Assembly (NCBI GenBank): GCA_947623455.1
Contig: OX392529.1
Span: 3,038,001 to 3,102,000 of the forward strand
Length of the DNA stretch: 64,000 nt
Source of the DNA: Mimachlamys varia
Lineage: Eukaryota > Mollusca > Bivalvia > Pectinida > Pectinidae
Reading direction: 5' to 3'
Shown here: positions 1 through 14,100 of the stretch, piece by piece
How the letters are laid out: each line of letters begins with the position of its first letter
Position numbering within the stretch: the stretch's first letter is position 1
Notes under the pieces: generated by a model
Databases searched by the model: none
Told to the model about the DNA's origin: nothing
The model's input: the letters and a program-made list of their open reading frames with translations, nothing else
Program-made: the position numbers and the translations under genes

Positions 1-600
1 TTTGTAGTGGAGTGTAGGTTACAGGGTGTGGGTAGTAAAGACGTCCTGTTTGTAGTGGAGTGTAGGTTACAGGGTGTGGGTAGTAAAGACGTCCTGTTTG
101 TGAGGGAGTGTAGGTTACAGGGTGTGGGTAGTAAAGACGTCCTGTTTGTGAGGGAGTGTAGGTTACAGGGTGTGGGTAGTAAAGACATCCTGTTTGTGAG
201 GGAGTGTAGGTTACAGGATGTGGGTAGTAAAGACATCCTGTTTGTGAGGGAGTGTAGGTTACAGGGTGTGGGTAGTAAAGACGTCCTGTTTGTGAGGGAG
301 TGTAGGTTACAGGGTGTGGGTAGTAAAGACATCCTGTTTGTGAGGGAGTGTAGGTTACAGGGTGTGGGTAGTAAAGACGGCCTGTTTGTAGTGGAGTGTA
401 GGTTACAGGGTGTGGGAAGTAAAGACGTCCTGTTTGTGAGGGAGTGTAGGTTACAGGGTGTGGGTAGTAAAGACGTCCTGTTTGTGAGGGAGTGTAGGTT
501 ACAGGGTGTAGGTAGTAAAGACGTCCTGTTTGTAGTGGAGTGTAGGTTACAGGGTGTGGGTAGTAAAGACATCCTGTTTGTGAGGGAGTGTAGGTTACAA
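1..600. repeat. 48-bp minisatellite, ~12.5 copies
   Basis: Period 48 bp (TTTGTAGTGGAG at 1 and again at 49), with few substitutions; the array starts outside the window. Because 48 is a multiple of three, an open frame of 202 codons runs through it on the + strand (CRLQGVGSKDVLFV motif). I read that as a by-product, since the stretch lies in the intron upstream of the first visible exon. The unit holds a TTACAGGG acceptor-like string. Whether it copies an exon edge cannot be judged, because the upstream exon is not visible. Confidence 0.95.
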
Positions 601-1400
601 CCACACAGACAATGACAGGATGTTGTGTACTGCAATCATTGTCACATGAATATTTAATCTACCACAACCTGGAGGTTTCTACCTTGATATATACCTACCT
701 CTACTCACCAATCTTTGTCTTTAGTCATGAATAATTTAACTTGTTTATACTTACATATGTTCAACTTGATTTCTTTCTTTCATAAATATTCCGTTGCTTA
801 AACAGTATGTGAATGATGTGAAAGAGTCGGGTTTATATTTAAGTTTGAATGATAAGGTTTCTTGGTCTTGGAATTCACGTTTAAAGCAAACACCAAATAT
901 AATATTATATACATATGAAAAGTTGATTTGATATATATGGATGTACATATTCAAAAAAATAAACAAACTCAGATTCAATAGCGCTTTCACTTCATTGGTC
1001 TTCAGGTGAAAGAATGTACATAAATAGTTTAATTACAATTGTTGACTTTGATGGAGGTAGACACATGTATAGATTAATTGACGGAAAACATTTGTCAGAG
1101 TATGGACCATAGGTATATACACAAATACATGTACACAATTACATTTCTATGTACCATTGATATGTAGACAGTCAATTGGACCTGGGAGGTGCAATGCCAT
1201 TTTTGGTTGCACACTATAAGAAATCAATAGTGTGCTGATGGATGAGAAATTACTGTGGTTTGTGACCTTTAAGGATCAGAAACAACATTGGAACTGAAGA
1301 TCAATATCAGTATGACACACAGCTTTGTTCAAGGAACAAACCTGAACAGTCCAGTAAAAGACATTTCATCACTAATAACATTATCACTAGTAGACCAATT
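601..1400. other. Intron sequence without recognisable features
   Basis: AT-rich single-copy-looking DNA between two tandem arrays. A short open frame on the - strand (751-990) has no domain signal. I see no RNA gene, promoter or coding exon here. Confidence 0.7.
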
Positions 1401-4400
1401 CATCACAAATGTCTGTCCTGTCTAACAAAGGGCAGATAATCACTAAGGTCTATATCACCAGTACACCAATCCTCTAGTGTCTGTCCTGTCTAACAAAGGG
1501 TAGATAATCACTAAGGTCTATATCACCAGTACACCAATCCTCTAGTGTCTGTCCTGTCTAACAAAGGGTAGATAATCACTAAGATCTATATCACCAGTAC
1601 ATCAATCCTCTAGTGTCTGTCCTGTCTAACAAAGGGTAGATAATCACTAAGGTCTATATCACCAGTACGCCAATCCTCTAGTGTCTGTCCTGTCTAACAA
1701 AGGGTAGATAATCACTAAGATCTATATCACCAGTACACCAATCCTCTAGTGTCTGTCCTGTCTAACAAAGGGCAGATAATCACTAAGATCTATATCACCA
1801 GTACACCAATCCTCTAGTGTCTGTCCTGTCTATATAGCTAACAAAGGGTAGATAATCACTAAGATCTATATCACCAGTACATCAATCCTCTAGTGTCTGT
1901 CCAAAAAAGGGCAGATAATCACTAAGATCTATATCACTAGTACACCAATCCTCTAGTGTCTGTCCTGTCTAACAAAAGGTAGATAATCACTAAGGTCTAT
2001 ATCACCAGTACGCCAATCCTCTAGTGTCTGTCCAAAAAAGGGTAGATAATCACTAAGATCTATATCACCAGTACACCAATCCTCTAGTGTCTGTCCAAAA
2101 AAGGGCAGATAATCACTAAGATCTATATCACTAGTACATCAATCCTCTAGTGTCTGTCCTGTCTAACAAAGGGTAGATAATCACAAAGATCTATATCACT
2201 AGTACGCCAATCCTCTAGTGTCTGTCCTGTCTAACAAAGGGCAGATAATCACTAAGATCTATATCACCAGTACACCAATCCTCTAGTGTCTGTCCTGTCT
2301 AACAAAGGGTAGATAATCACTAAGATCTATATCACAAGTACGCCAATCCTCTAGTGTCTGTCCAAAAAAGGGCAGATAATCACTAAGATCTATATCACCA
2401 GTACACCAATCCTCTAGTGTCTGTCCAACAAAGGGCAGATAATCACTAAGATCTATATCACCAGTACATCAATCCTCTAGTGTCTGTCCTGTCTAACAAA
2501 GGGTAGATAATCACTAAGGTCTATATCACCAGTACACCTATCCTCTAGTGTCTGTCCTGTCTAACAAAGGGTAGATAATCACTAAGATCTATATCACCAG
2601 TACACCAATCCTCTAGTGTCTGTCCTGTCTAACAAAGGGCAGATAATCACTAAGATCTATATCACCAGTACACCAATCCTCTAGTGTCTGTCCTGTCTAT
2701 ATAGCTAACAAAGGGCAGATAATCACTAAGATCTATATCACCAGTACATCAATCCTCTAGTGTCTGTCCAAAAAAGGGCAGATAATCACTAAGATCTATA
2801 TCACTAGTACACCAATCCTCTAGTGTCTGTCCTGTCTAACAAAAGGTAGATAATCACTAAGGTCTATATCACCAGTACGCCAATCCTCTAGTGTCTGTCC
2901 TGTCTAACAAAGGGTAGATAATCACTAAGATCTATATCACCAGTACGCCAATCCTCTAGTGTCTGTCCAAAAAAGGGTAGATAATCACTAAGATCTATAT
3001 CACCAGTACACCAATCCTCTAGTGTCTGTCCAAAAAAGGGCAGATAATCACTAAGATCTATATCACTAGTACATCAATCCTCTAGTGTCTGTCCTGTCTA
3101 ACAAAGGGTAGATAATCACAAAGATCTATATCACTAGTACGCCAATCCTCTAGTGTCTGTCCTGTCTAACAAAGGGCAGATAATCACTAAGATCTATATC
3201 ACCAGTACACCAATCCTCTAGTGTCTGTCCTGTCTAACAAAGGGCAGATAATCACTAAGATCTATATCACCAGTACACCAATCCTCTAGTGTCTGTCCTG
3301 TCTAACAAAGGGTAGATAATCACTAAGATCTATATCACAAGTACGCCAATCCTCTAGTGTCTGTCCAAAAAAGGGCAGATAATCACTAAGATCTATATCA
3401 CCAGTACACCAATCCTCTAGTGTCTGTCCAACAAAGGGCAGATAATCACTAAGATCTATATCACTAGTACACCAATCCTCTAGTGTCTGTCCAAAAAAGG
3501 GCAGATAATCACTAAGATCTATATCACTAGTACATCAATCCTCTAGTGTCTGTCCTGTCTAACAAAGGGCAGATAATCACTAAGATCTATATCACCAGTA
3601 CATCAATCCTCTAGTGTCTGTCCTGTCTAACAAAGGGTAGATAATCACTAAGATCTATATCACCAGTACACCAATCCTCTAGTGTCTGTCCAACAAAGGG
3701 CAGATAATCACTAAGATCTATATCACAAGTACACCAATCCTCTAGTGTCTGTCCAAAAAAGGGCAGATAATCACTAAGATCTATATCACCAGTACACAAA
3801 TCCTCTAGTGTCTGTCCAACAACGGGCAGATAATCACTAAGATCTATATCACCAGTACACCAATCCTCTAGTGTCTGTCTAACAAAGGGCAGATAATCAC
3901 TAAGATCTATATCACCAGTACACCAATCCTCTAGTGTCTGTCCTGTCTAACAAAGGGCAGATAATCACTAAGGTCTATATCACCTGTACACCAATCCTCT
4001 AGTGTCTGTCCTGTCTAACAAAGGGTAGATAATCACTAAGGTCTATATCACCAGTACACCAATCCTCTAGTGTCTGTCCTGTCTAACAAAGGGCAGATAA
4101 TCACTAAGGTCTATATCACTAGTACACCAATCCTCTAGTGTCTGTCCTGTCTAACAAAGGGTAGATAATCACTAAGATCTATATCACCAGTACGCCAATC
4201 CTCTAGTGTCTGTCCTGTCTAACAAAGGGTAGATAATCACTAAGATCTATATCACCTGTACACCAATCCTCTAGTGTCTGTCCTGTCTAACAAAGGGCAG
4301 ATAATCACTAAGATCTATATCACCAGTACACCAATCCTCTAGTGTCTGTCCTGTCTAACAAAGGGCAGATAGTCACTAAGGTCTATATCACCTGTACACC

Positions 4401-7400
4401 AATCCTCTAGTGTCTGTCCTGTCTAACAAAGGGTAGATAATCACTAAGATCTATATCACTAGTACACCAATCCTCTAGTGTCTGTCCAACAAAGGGCAGA
4501 TAATCACTAAGATCTATATCACCAGTACGCCAATCCTCTAGTGTCTGTCCTGTCTAACAAAGGGTAGATAATCACTAAGATCTATATCACTAGTACACCA
4601 ATCCTCTAGTGTCTGTCCAACAAAGGGCAGATAATCACTAAGATCTATATCACCAGTACACCGATCGTCTAGAGTCTGTCCTGTCTAACAAAGGGCAGAT
4701 ACTGACTAAGATCTATATCACTAGTACACCAATCCTCTAGTGTCTGTCCTGTCTAACAAAGGGCAGATAATCACTAGGATCTATATCACCAGTACGCCAA
4801 TCCTCTAGTGTCTGTCCTGTCTAACAAAGGGCAGATAATCACTAAGGTCTATATCACCAGTACATCAATCTTCTAGTGTCTGTCTTGTCTATATAGCTAA
4901 CAAAGGGCAGATAATCACTAAGATCTATATCACCAGTACATCAATCCTCTAGTGTCTGTCCTGTCTATATAGCTAACAAAGGGCAGATAATCACTAAGAT
5001 CTATATCACCAGTACATCAATCCTCTAGTGTCTGTCCAAAAAAGGGCAGATAATCACTAGGATCTATATCACCAGTACACCAATCCTCTAGTGTCTGTCC
5101 TGTCTAACAAAGGGTAGATAATCACTAGGATCTATATCACCAGTACGCCAATCCTCTAGTGTCTGTCCTGTCTAACAAAGGGCAGATAATCACTAAGGTC
5201 TATATCACCAGTACATCAATCTTCTAGTGTCTGTCCTGTCTATATAGCTAACAAAGGGCAGATAATCACTAAGATCTATATCACCAGTACACCAATCCTC
5301 TAGTGTCTGTCCTGTCTAACAAAGGGTAGATAATCACTAAGATCTATATCACTAGTACACCAATCCTCTAGTGTCTGTCCTGTTTAACAAAGGGCAGATA
5401 ATCACTAAGATCTATATCACCAGTACACCAATCCTCTAGTGTCTGTCCTGTTTAACAAAGGGCAGATAATCACTAAGATCTATATCACTAGTACACCAAT
5501 CCTCTAGTGTCTGTCCTGTTTAACAAAGGGCAGATAATCACTAAGATCTATATCACTAGTACATCAATCCTCTAGTGTCTGTCCTGTCTAACAAAGGGTA
5601 GATAATCACTAAGATCTATATCACCAGTACACCAATCCTCTAGTGTCTGTCCTGTTTAACAAAGGGCAGATAATCACTAAGATCTATATCACCAGTACAC
5701 CAATCCTCTAGTGTCTGTCCTGTCTAACAAAGGGCAGATAATCACTAAGATCTATATCACTAGTACACCAATCCTCTAGTGTCTGTCCTGTCTAACAAAG
5801 GGCAGATAATCACTAAGATCTATATCACTAGTACATCAATCCTCTAGTGTCTGTCCTGTCTAACAAAGGGTAGATAATCACTAAGATCTATATCACTAGT
5901 ACATCAATCCTCTAGTGTCTGTCCTGTCTATATAGCTAACAAAGGGCAGATAATCACTAAGATCTATATCACCAGTACATCAATCCTCTAGGGTCTGTCC
6001 AAAAAAGGGCAGATAATCATTAAGATCTATATCACTAGTACACCAATCCTCTAGTGTCTGTCCAACAAAGGGCAGATAATCACTAAGATCTATATCACCA
6101 GTACACCAATCCTCTAGTGTCTGTCCAACAAAGGGCAGATAATCACTAAGATCTATATCACTAGTACACCAATCCTCTAGTGTCTGTCCAAAAAAGGGCA
6201 GATAATCACTAAGATCTATATCACCTGTACACCAATCCTCTAGTGTCTGTCCTGTCTAACAAAGGGCAGATAATCACTAAGATCTATATCACCAGTACAC
6301 CAATCCTCTAGTGTCTGTCCTGTCTAACAAAGGGTAGATAATCACTAAGATCTATATCACCAGTACACCGATCGTCTAGTGTCTGTCCTGTCTAACAAAG
6401 GGTAGATAATCACTAAGATCTATATCACCAGTACACCAATCCTCTAGTGTCTGTCCTGTCTAACAAAGGGTAGATAATCACTAAGATCTATATCACCTGT
6501 ACACCAATCCTCTAGTGTCTATCCAACAAAGGGCAGATAATCACTAAGATCTATATCACCAGTACACCAATCCTCTAGTGTCTGTCCAACAAAGGGCAGA
6601 TAATCACTAAGATCTATATCACCAGTACACCAATCCTCTAGTGTCTGTCCAACAAAGGGCAGATAATCACTAAGATCTATATCACCAGTACACCAATCCT
6701 CTAGTGTCTGTCCTGTCTAACAAAGGGCAGATAATCACTAAGATCTATATCACCAGTACACCAATCCTCTAGTGTCTGTCCAACAAAGGGCAGATAATCA
6801 CTAAGATCTATATCACCAGTACACCAATCCTCTAGTGTCTGTCTAATAAAGGGTAGATAATCACTAAGGTCTATATCACCTGAACACCAATCCTCTAGTG
6901 TCTGTCTAATAAACGGTAGATAATCACTAAGGTCTATATCACCTGAACACCAATCCTCTAGTGTCTGTCCAACAAAGGGCAGATAATCACTAAGATCTAT
7001 ATCACCAGTACATCATTCCTCTAGTGTCTGTCCTGTCTAACAAAGGGTAGATAATCACTAAGATCTATATCACCAGTACACCAATCCTCTAGTGTCTGTC
7101 TAATAAAGGTAGATAATCACTAAGGTCTATATCACCTGAACACCAATCCTCTAGTGTCTGTCCTGTCTGTATAGCTAACAAAGGGCAGATAATCACTAAG
7201 ATCTATATCACCAGTACATCAATCCTCTAGTGTCTGTCCTGTCCAACAAAGGGCAGATAATCACTAAGATCTATATCACCAGTACACCAATCCTCTAGTG
7301 TCTGTCCAACAAAGGACAGATAACCACTAAGATCTATATCACTAGTACACCAATCCTCTAGTTTCTGTCCTGTCTAACAAAGGGCAGATAATCACTAAGA

Positions 7401-7835
7401 TCTCTATCAACAGTACACCAATTCTCTAGTGTCTGCCCTGTCTATATAGCTAACAAAGGGCAGATAATCACTAAGATCTATATCACCAGTACACCAATCC
7501 TCTAGTGTCTGTCCAACAAAGGGCAGATAACCACTAAGGTCTATATCACCTGTACACCAATCCTCTAGTGTCTGTCTAACAAAGGGCAGATAACCACTAA
7601 GGTCTATATCACCAGTACATCATTCCTCTAGTGTCTGTCCTGTCTAACAAAGGGTAGATAATCACTAAGATCTATATCACCAGTACACCAATCCTCTAGT
7701 GTCTGTCCTGTCTATATAGCTAACAAAGGGCAGATAGTCACTAAGGTCTATATCACTAGTACACCAATCCTCTAGTGTCTGTCCTGTCTAACAAAGGGTA
7801 GATAATCACTAAGATCTATATCACCAGTACACCAG
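1400..7835. repeat. ~68-bp intronic satellite, about 100 copies, with higher-order structure
   Basis: Basic unit about 68 bp (AATCACTAAGGTCTATATCA ... CCTCTAGTGTCTGTCC ...). A ~60-bp variant has CCAAAAAAGGG or CCAACAAAGGG in place of CCTGTCTAACAAAGGG. A longer variant carries TATATAGC inserted before AACAAAGGG. The variants recur in the same order about 867 bp apart (AACAAAAGGT at 1971 and 2838), showing segmental duplication inside the array. No splice-site seed is evident. It ends ~180 bp before exon w1. Confidence 0.93.
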
Positions 7836-8011
7836 TCTCTCCCTTGTATCTGTCTGTTATGTGAACAAGCTTGTTTAGCAGATGATCAATATTTGTCTCT
7901 TGATGTAAGTATAGTTTTCATAAATGAAAAGTATTCTGGAAGCGTGTCTCTTGTGTAGTTTTAATGTATTTAGATATTTGTATATCTGACCTCTATGTTT
8001 ACTGTCTACAG

Positions 8012-8155
8012 AATGAGGAGGATAAAGACCTGGACCACTGTGAGAACTATGCCGACCCCCAACACGAGCGCTGTCCCCAGGATCCTGAGTGTGCCTTCTG
8101 TATGGAGAAACGGGACACCCGCATGCCTGGCTGTGTCCACCGTACCCGACTAGAT
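8012..8155 (+). CDS. MEGF8: MEGF8 exon w1: PSI-type cysteine-rich module
   Basis: Acceptor CTACAG|AATGAG and donor TAGAT|GTGAGT; phase 0 at both ends, 48 codons. It encodes NEEDKDLDHCENYADPQ and then CPQDPECAFC, the cysteine spacing of a PSI (plexin-semaphorin-integrin) module. The open frame extends upstream into the intron to 7964, but the pyrimidine-rich acceptor and the domain start support 8012. The upstream intron is at least 8 kb and almost all satellite. Confidence 0.88.
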
Positions 8156-11100
8156 GTGAGTTTATCCGACAAACTTCTATTATAGTTGTTCCTGTAGTAG
8201 TTAAAACGTTCTAACTTTCAAGTACTGTTCCCTGTAATTTTCTAGAAATTCACTGAACCCAGACAAACCAAAATGAACAACTGCTATTTTTAAACAATTA
8301 ATTTTTGCTTTTCTTTGTAGAAATGTGCCGATGCTCGACATGCCAAAATGTACAACTGTTCGGGGCTGTGCTATGCTCTTCACACGTGTCAGTCTTGTCT
8401 GACCCACGGACATCAGGTCACACTCAACGAGAGGTCGCCCAGACATCGCTTCTACCAACACGATTGTGTGTGGTGTGTCAGAAACTCGACATGTTCACGA
8501 AAGTCAGGTAAACACTTCTCAGCCAACTCAATGTTAGTCTGCGGTATCAATGGTAAAAAGTTTCTTAAAAATGGCATGTAGATTGATTTAGTTTTATATA
8601 TTCAGTATATTATATAATATATATGTATATAGTTTCATGCAAATCATATATGTAAAATATTATTACAGTTCATGTGTATATTATTATGATACAGTGTATG
8701 TAAAATGATTATAGAGTTATCTACCCTTGTCTATACATGTCACAGATAACGCCTGTGATGCTCCGTTATTGGAAATCACAGGATACAGTAGATTTATATG
8801 TATATGATGTGTGAGAGTTATCTACCCTTGTCTATACATGTCACAGATAACGCCTATAGCAGCTCCCTTATTGGAGATCACAGGATACAGTAGATTTATA
8901 TGTATATAATGTGTGAGAGTTATCTACCCTTGTCTATACATGTCACAGATAACGCCTATAGCAGCTCCCTTATTGGAGATCACAGGATACAGTAGATTTA
9001 TATGTATATATAGTGTGAGAGTTATCTACCCTTGTCTATACATGTCACAGATAAGGCCTATAGCAGCTCCCTTATTGGAGATCACAGGATACAGTAGATT
9101 TATATGTATATATTGTGTGAGAGTTATCTACCCTTGTCTATACATGTCACAGATAACGCCTGTGACGCTCCGTTATTGGAGAGCTCAGGATACAGTAGAT
9201 TTATATGTATATAATGTGTGAGAGTTATCTACCCTTGTCTATACATGTCACAGATAAGGCCTGTAGCAGCTCCCTTATTGGGGATCACAGGATACAGTAG
9301 ATTTATATCTATATAATGTGTGAGAGTTATCTACCCTTGTCTATACATGTCACAGATAAGGCCTGTAGCAGCTCCCTTATTGGGGATCACAGGATACAGT
9401 AGATTTATATCTATATAATGTGTGAGAGTTATCTACCCTTGTCTATACATGTCACAGATAAGGCCTGTAGCAGCTCCCTTATTGGGGATCACAGGATACA
9501 GTAGATTTATATCTATATAATGTGTGAGAGTTATCTACCCTTGTCTATACATGTCACAGATAAGGCCTGTAGCAGCTCCCTTATTGGGGATCACAGGATA
9601 CAGTAGATTTATATCTATATAATGTGTGAGAGTTATTTACCCTTGTCTATACATGTCACAGATAAGGCCTGTAGCAGCTCCCTTATTGGAGATCACAGGA
9701 TACAGTAGATTTATATGTATGTAATGTGTGAGAGTTATCTACCCTTGTCTATACATGTCACAGATAAGGCCTGTAGCAGCTCCCTTATTGGAGATCACAG
9801 GATACAGTAGATTTATATGTATGTAATGTGTGAGAGTTATTTACCCTTGTCTATACATGTCACAGATAAGGCCTGTAGCAGCTCCCTTATTGGAGATCAC
9901 AGGATACAGTAGATTTATATGTATGTAATGTGTGAGAGTTATCTACCCTTGTCTATACATGTCACAGATAAGGCCTGTAGCAGCTCCCTAAGCTCATACG
10001 TCTCGGGAATCACAGGCTGGTGGAATGGCTCTAACACAAAATGGGAGGATGTTGACCAGTGTTCACTTGACGAGATTCCAGCTGGCATTCAGATGGTCAC
10101 TCACTATAACCCTTCAAATAGCACACAGCCAGATGAGGTTTGTGGCACTTTTCATCTGTAAGATAGAAAATTGTGTTATCTGTTGGAGGGATAAATAAAG
10201 GTCACTTCATGTGAACATTGTTTGGGATTTCCTTGTAGAGTAGGGTATGTAGTAAAAACTTCATTGTACTGAATATATGTACTAGGAAACGTTCTCCTGG
10301 TCATAGAATTGCTCTCTCCTAAATCAAAGATTCTCTAATTTAACTATAAATTCAGCCATAAAAAAATATACCTACATATATTATCATATGCTGCCTAACG
10401 TGGGTTATGAACCTCTGTCACGATCCCTCGGTGGGGTGGTAGGTTATGAACCTCTGTCACGATCCCTCGGTTGGGTGGTAGGTTATGAACCTCTGTCACG
10501 ATCCCTCGGTTGGGTGGTAGGTTATGAACCTCTGTCACGATCCCTCGGTTGGGTGGGAGGTTATGAACCTCTGTCACGGTCCCTCGGTTGGGTGGTAGGT
10601 TATGAACCTCTGTCACGATCCCTCGGTTGGGTGATAGGTTATGAACCTCTGTCACGATCCCTGGGTTGGGTGGTAGGTTATGAACCTCTGTCACGATCCC
10701 TGGGTTGGGTGGTAGGTTATGAACCTCTGTCACGATCCCTCGGTTGGGTGGTAGGTTATGAACCTCTGTCACGATCCCTCGGTTGGGTGGTAGGTTATGA
10801 AGCTCTTTCAAAATCCCTCCTTGATTATATCATTTATTACACAACTTTCTGTATAGGTGAAGATCCTACACTCCACTGAGGAGTTGTTGGACTACGAGTT
10901 GTATAAGGGTAAGACGGACGGCTATCTGCAAATGACCTTGAAAGGCTTCATCCACCCCCTGTCTGCCGACCCTATCTATGGCACGGACAAGCTGCGTGTG
11001 TTTCTCATCACCTCTGGTCTCCCTACGGTCCTCCGCCTCAGCAACGACAGTACTCCCGAAAAACTGGTAAGTAACAGAAACAACAGTACTCCCGAAAAAC

Positions 11101-14100
11101 TGGTAAGTAACAGAAACGACAGTACTCCCGAAAAACTGGTAAGTAACAGAAACGACAGTACTCCCAAAAAACTCGTAAGTGACAGAAACAACAGTACTCC
11201 CGAAAAACTGGTAAGTAACAGAAACGACAGTACTCCCGAAAAACTGGTAAGTAACAGAAACGACAGTACTCCCGAAAAACTGGTAAGTAACAGAAACGAC
11301 AGTACTCCCAAAAAACTCGTAAGTGACAGAAACAACAGTACTCCCGAAAAACAGGTAAGTAACAGAAACGACAGTACTCCTGAAAAACTGGTAAGTAACA
11401 GAAACGACAGTACTCCCAAAAAACAGGTAAGTAACAGAAACGACAGTACTCCCAAAAAACTGGTAAGTAACAGAAACGACAGTACTCCCAAAAAGCTGGT
11501 AAGTAACAGCAATGACATTACACCTCAAAAACTGGTAAGTGAGGCATCATACAGCTTGTCAGGGCCCCGCAAGTTTTTGGGGTGCCCTATAGTAATCACT
11601 GTCCACCCAGCAGTCCGTATGTCTGTCTGTCCGTCAGCACTTTCGCTTCCAGACATTATCTCAGAAACTAGAAGGTCAAATTTTCTGAAACTTAACATGA
11701 CGTGTCAATGTTCTATTTGTATTAAATTCAACAATTGGATATCGAAACTTATCATGTTTTGTTTATTCTGATGATTATTAGCTCACCTGGTCCAAAGGAC
11801 CAAGGTGAGCTTATGCGATACCGTGGCGTCCGTCGTCCGTCGTCCGTCCGTCGTCCGTCGTCTGTCGTCCGTCGTCCGTCGTCCGTCCGTCAACAATTGA
11901 CTTCTTCTTTATAACCACTGATCGGAATTTGACCAAATTTGGTCAGAAGCATCCCTATGGGGTGGGGACTCAAAATTGTACAAATGGTTGGGCTGACCCC
12001 CCAGGGGCCTGGGGGGCGGGGCCAAAAGGGGTCAATTTGGCTATTTGATATAAACGACTTCTTCTCTGAAACCGAGCAATGTATATTACTCATATTTGGC
12101 TGGTAGTATTACTATGGGTTGGGGATTCAAAATTGTACAAATGGTGGGGCTGACCCCCCAGGGGCCTGGGGGGCGGGGCCAAAAGGGTAAGTTGGCTATA
12201 TTGATATAAACGACTTCTTCTCTGAAACCCAGTAATATATATCGCTCATATTTGGCTGGTAGCATCACTATTGAGTGGGGATTCAAAATTGTACAAATGG
12301 TGGGGCTGACCCCCAAGGGGCCTGGGGGGCGGGGTCAAAAGGGGTCAATTTGGCTATATTGATATAAACGATTTCTTCTCTGAAACCCAGTAATGTATAT
12401 CGCTTATATTTGCCTGGTAGCATTACCATGGGGTGTGGATTCAAAATTGTATAAATGGTGGGGCTGATCCCCCAGGGGCCTGAGGGGCGGGGCCGAAAGG
12501 AGTCAATTTGGCTATAATGATAAAAATGACTTCTTCTCTGAAACCAAGCAATGGATATTATTCATATTTGCCTGGTATCATCACTATGGGATTAGGATTC
12601 AAAATTATATGATTATGATCATGGAGGGGCCTGAGGGGTGGGGCCAAAAGGGGCACATTAGACAATATTGGTATAAATGATCTCTTTCCTGAAACTAAGC
12701 AATGTATGACATCTATATTCTAGTGGTAGAATCCAAAGGTTGCTTGAATTCAAATTTATACAAATGTTTTGGTAACCTCGATCACAATCATGGATTTAGA
12801 TATGACCCCAGGGTCTGCCACGCCCTTGCAACTTGACTCCTGACTCATAACTTTTAAACGGCTGAGATCCCCACCCCAAAACTATATATACAATTGCTGG
12901 GCATTAAGAGACAATCACAATTATGATTTTATATTTGACTCCAGGGTCTGCCACGCCCTTGAAACTTGACTCCTGAGTCATAACTTTTAAATGGTTGAGA
13001 TCCCCACCCCAAAACTACATATACAATTACTAGGAATTAAGAGATAATCACAATCATGGTTTTTGATTTGGCCCTGGGGTCTGCCACACCCTTTTAATTT
13101 GACCCCTGAGTCATAACTTTTAAACGGTTGAGATCCCCACCCCAAAACTATATATACAATTACTGGGCATTAAGAGATGATCACAATCATGGTTTTTGAT
13201 TTGGCCCTGGGGTCTGCCACACCCTTTTAATTTGACCCCTGAGTCATAACTTTTAAACGGTTGAGATCCCCACCCCAAAACTATATATACAATTGCTGGG
13301 CATTATCAGATGATCACAATCATGGTTTATGTTTTGACCCCAGGGTTTGCCACGCCCTTGTAAATTGACTTCGGAGTCATAACTTTTAAACAGTTGAGAT
13401 CCCCACCCCAAAACTATATATACAATTGCTCGGCATTAAGAGACAATCACAATCATGATTTCATATTTGATCCAAGGGTCTGCCACACCCTTGCAAATTG
13501 ACTACTGAGTCGTAACTTTTGAATGGTCGAGATCCCCACCCCGAAACTATACATACAATTACTGGGCATTAAGAGATGATCACAATCATGGTTTTTGATT
13601 TGGCCCTGGGGTCTGCCACACCATTTTAATTTGACCCCTGAGTCATAACTTTTAAACGGTTGAGATCCCCACCCCAAAACTATACATACAATTACTGGGC
13701 ATAAAGAGATGATCACAATCATGGTTTTTGATTTGGCCCTGGGGTCTGCCACACCCTTTTAATTTGACCCCTGAGTCATAACTTTTAAACGGTTGAGATC
13801 CCCACCCCAAAACTATATATACAATTGCTGGGCATTATCAGATGATCACAATCATGGTTTATGTTTTGACCCCAGGGTTTGCCACGCCCTTGTAAATTGA
13901 CTTCGGAGTCATAACTTTTAAACAGTTGAGATCCCCACCCCAAAACTATATATACAATTGCTCGGCATTAAGAGACAATCACAATCATGATTTCATATTT
14001 GATCCAAAGGTCTGCCACACCCTTGCAAATTGACTACTGAGTCGTAACTTTTGAATGGTCGAGATCCCCACCCCGAAACTATACATACAATTACTGGGCA

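Noticed and set aside
7..615. 202-codon open frame made of a 16-residue repeat
   Set aside because: It exists because the 48-bp minisatellite period is divisible by three and the unit lacks stops. There is no domain, no exon phase link, and it starts at the window edge.
1400..7835. CRISPR-like array
   Set aside because: There are no unique spacers; the entire unit repeats with small variants, and the context is a eukaryotic intron.
10395..10879. Open frames on both strands over the 39-bp array
   Set aside because: A period divisible by three explains both. The + frame is interrupted by the intron logic between w3 and w4.
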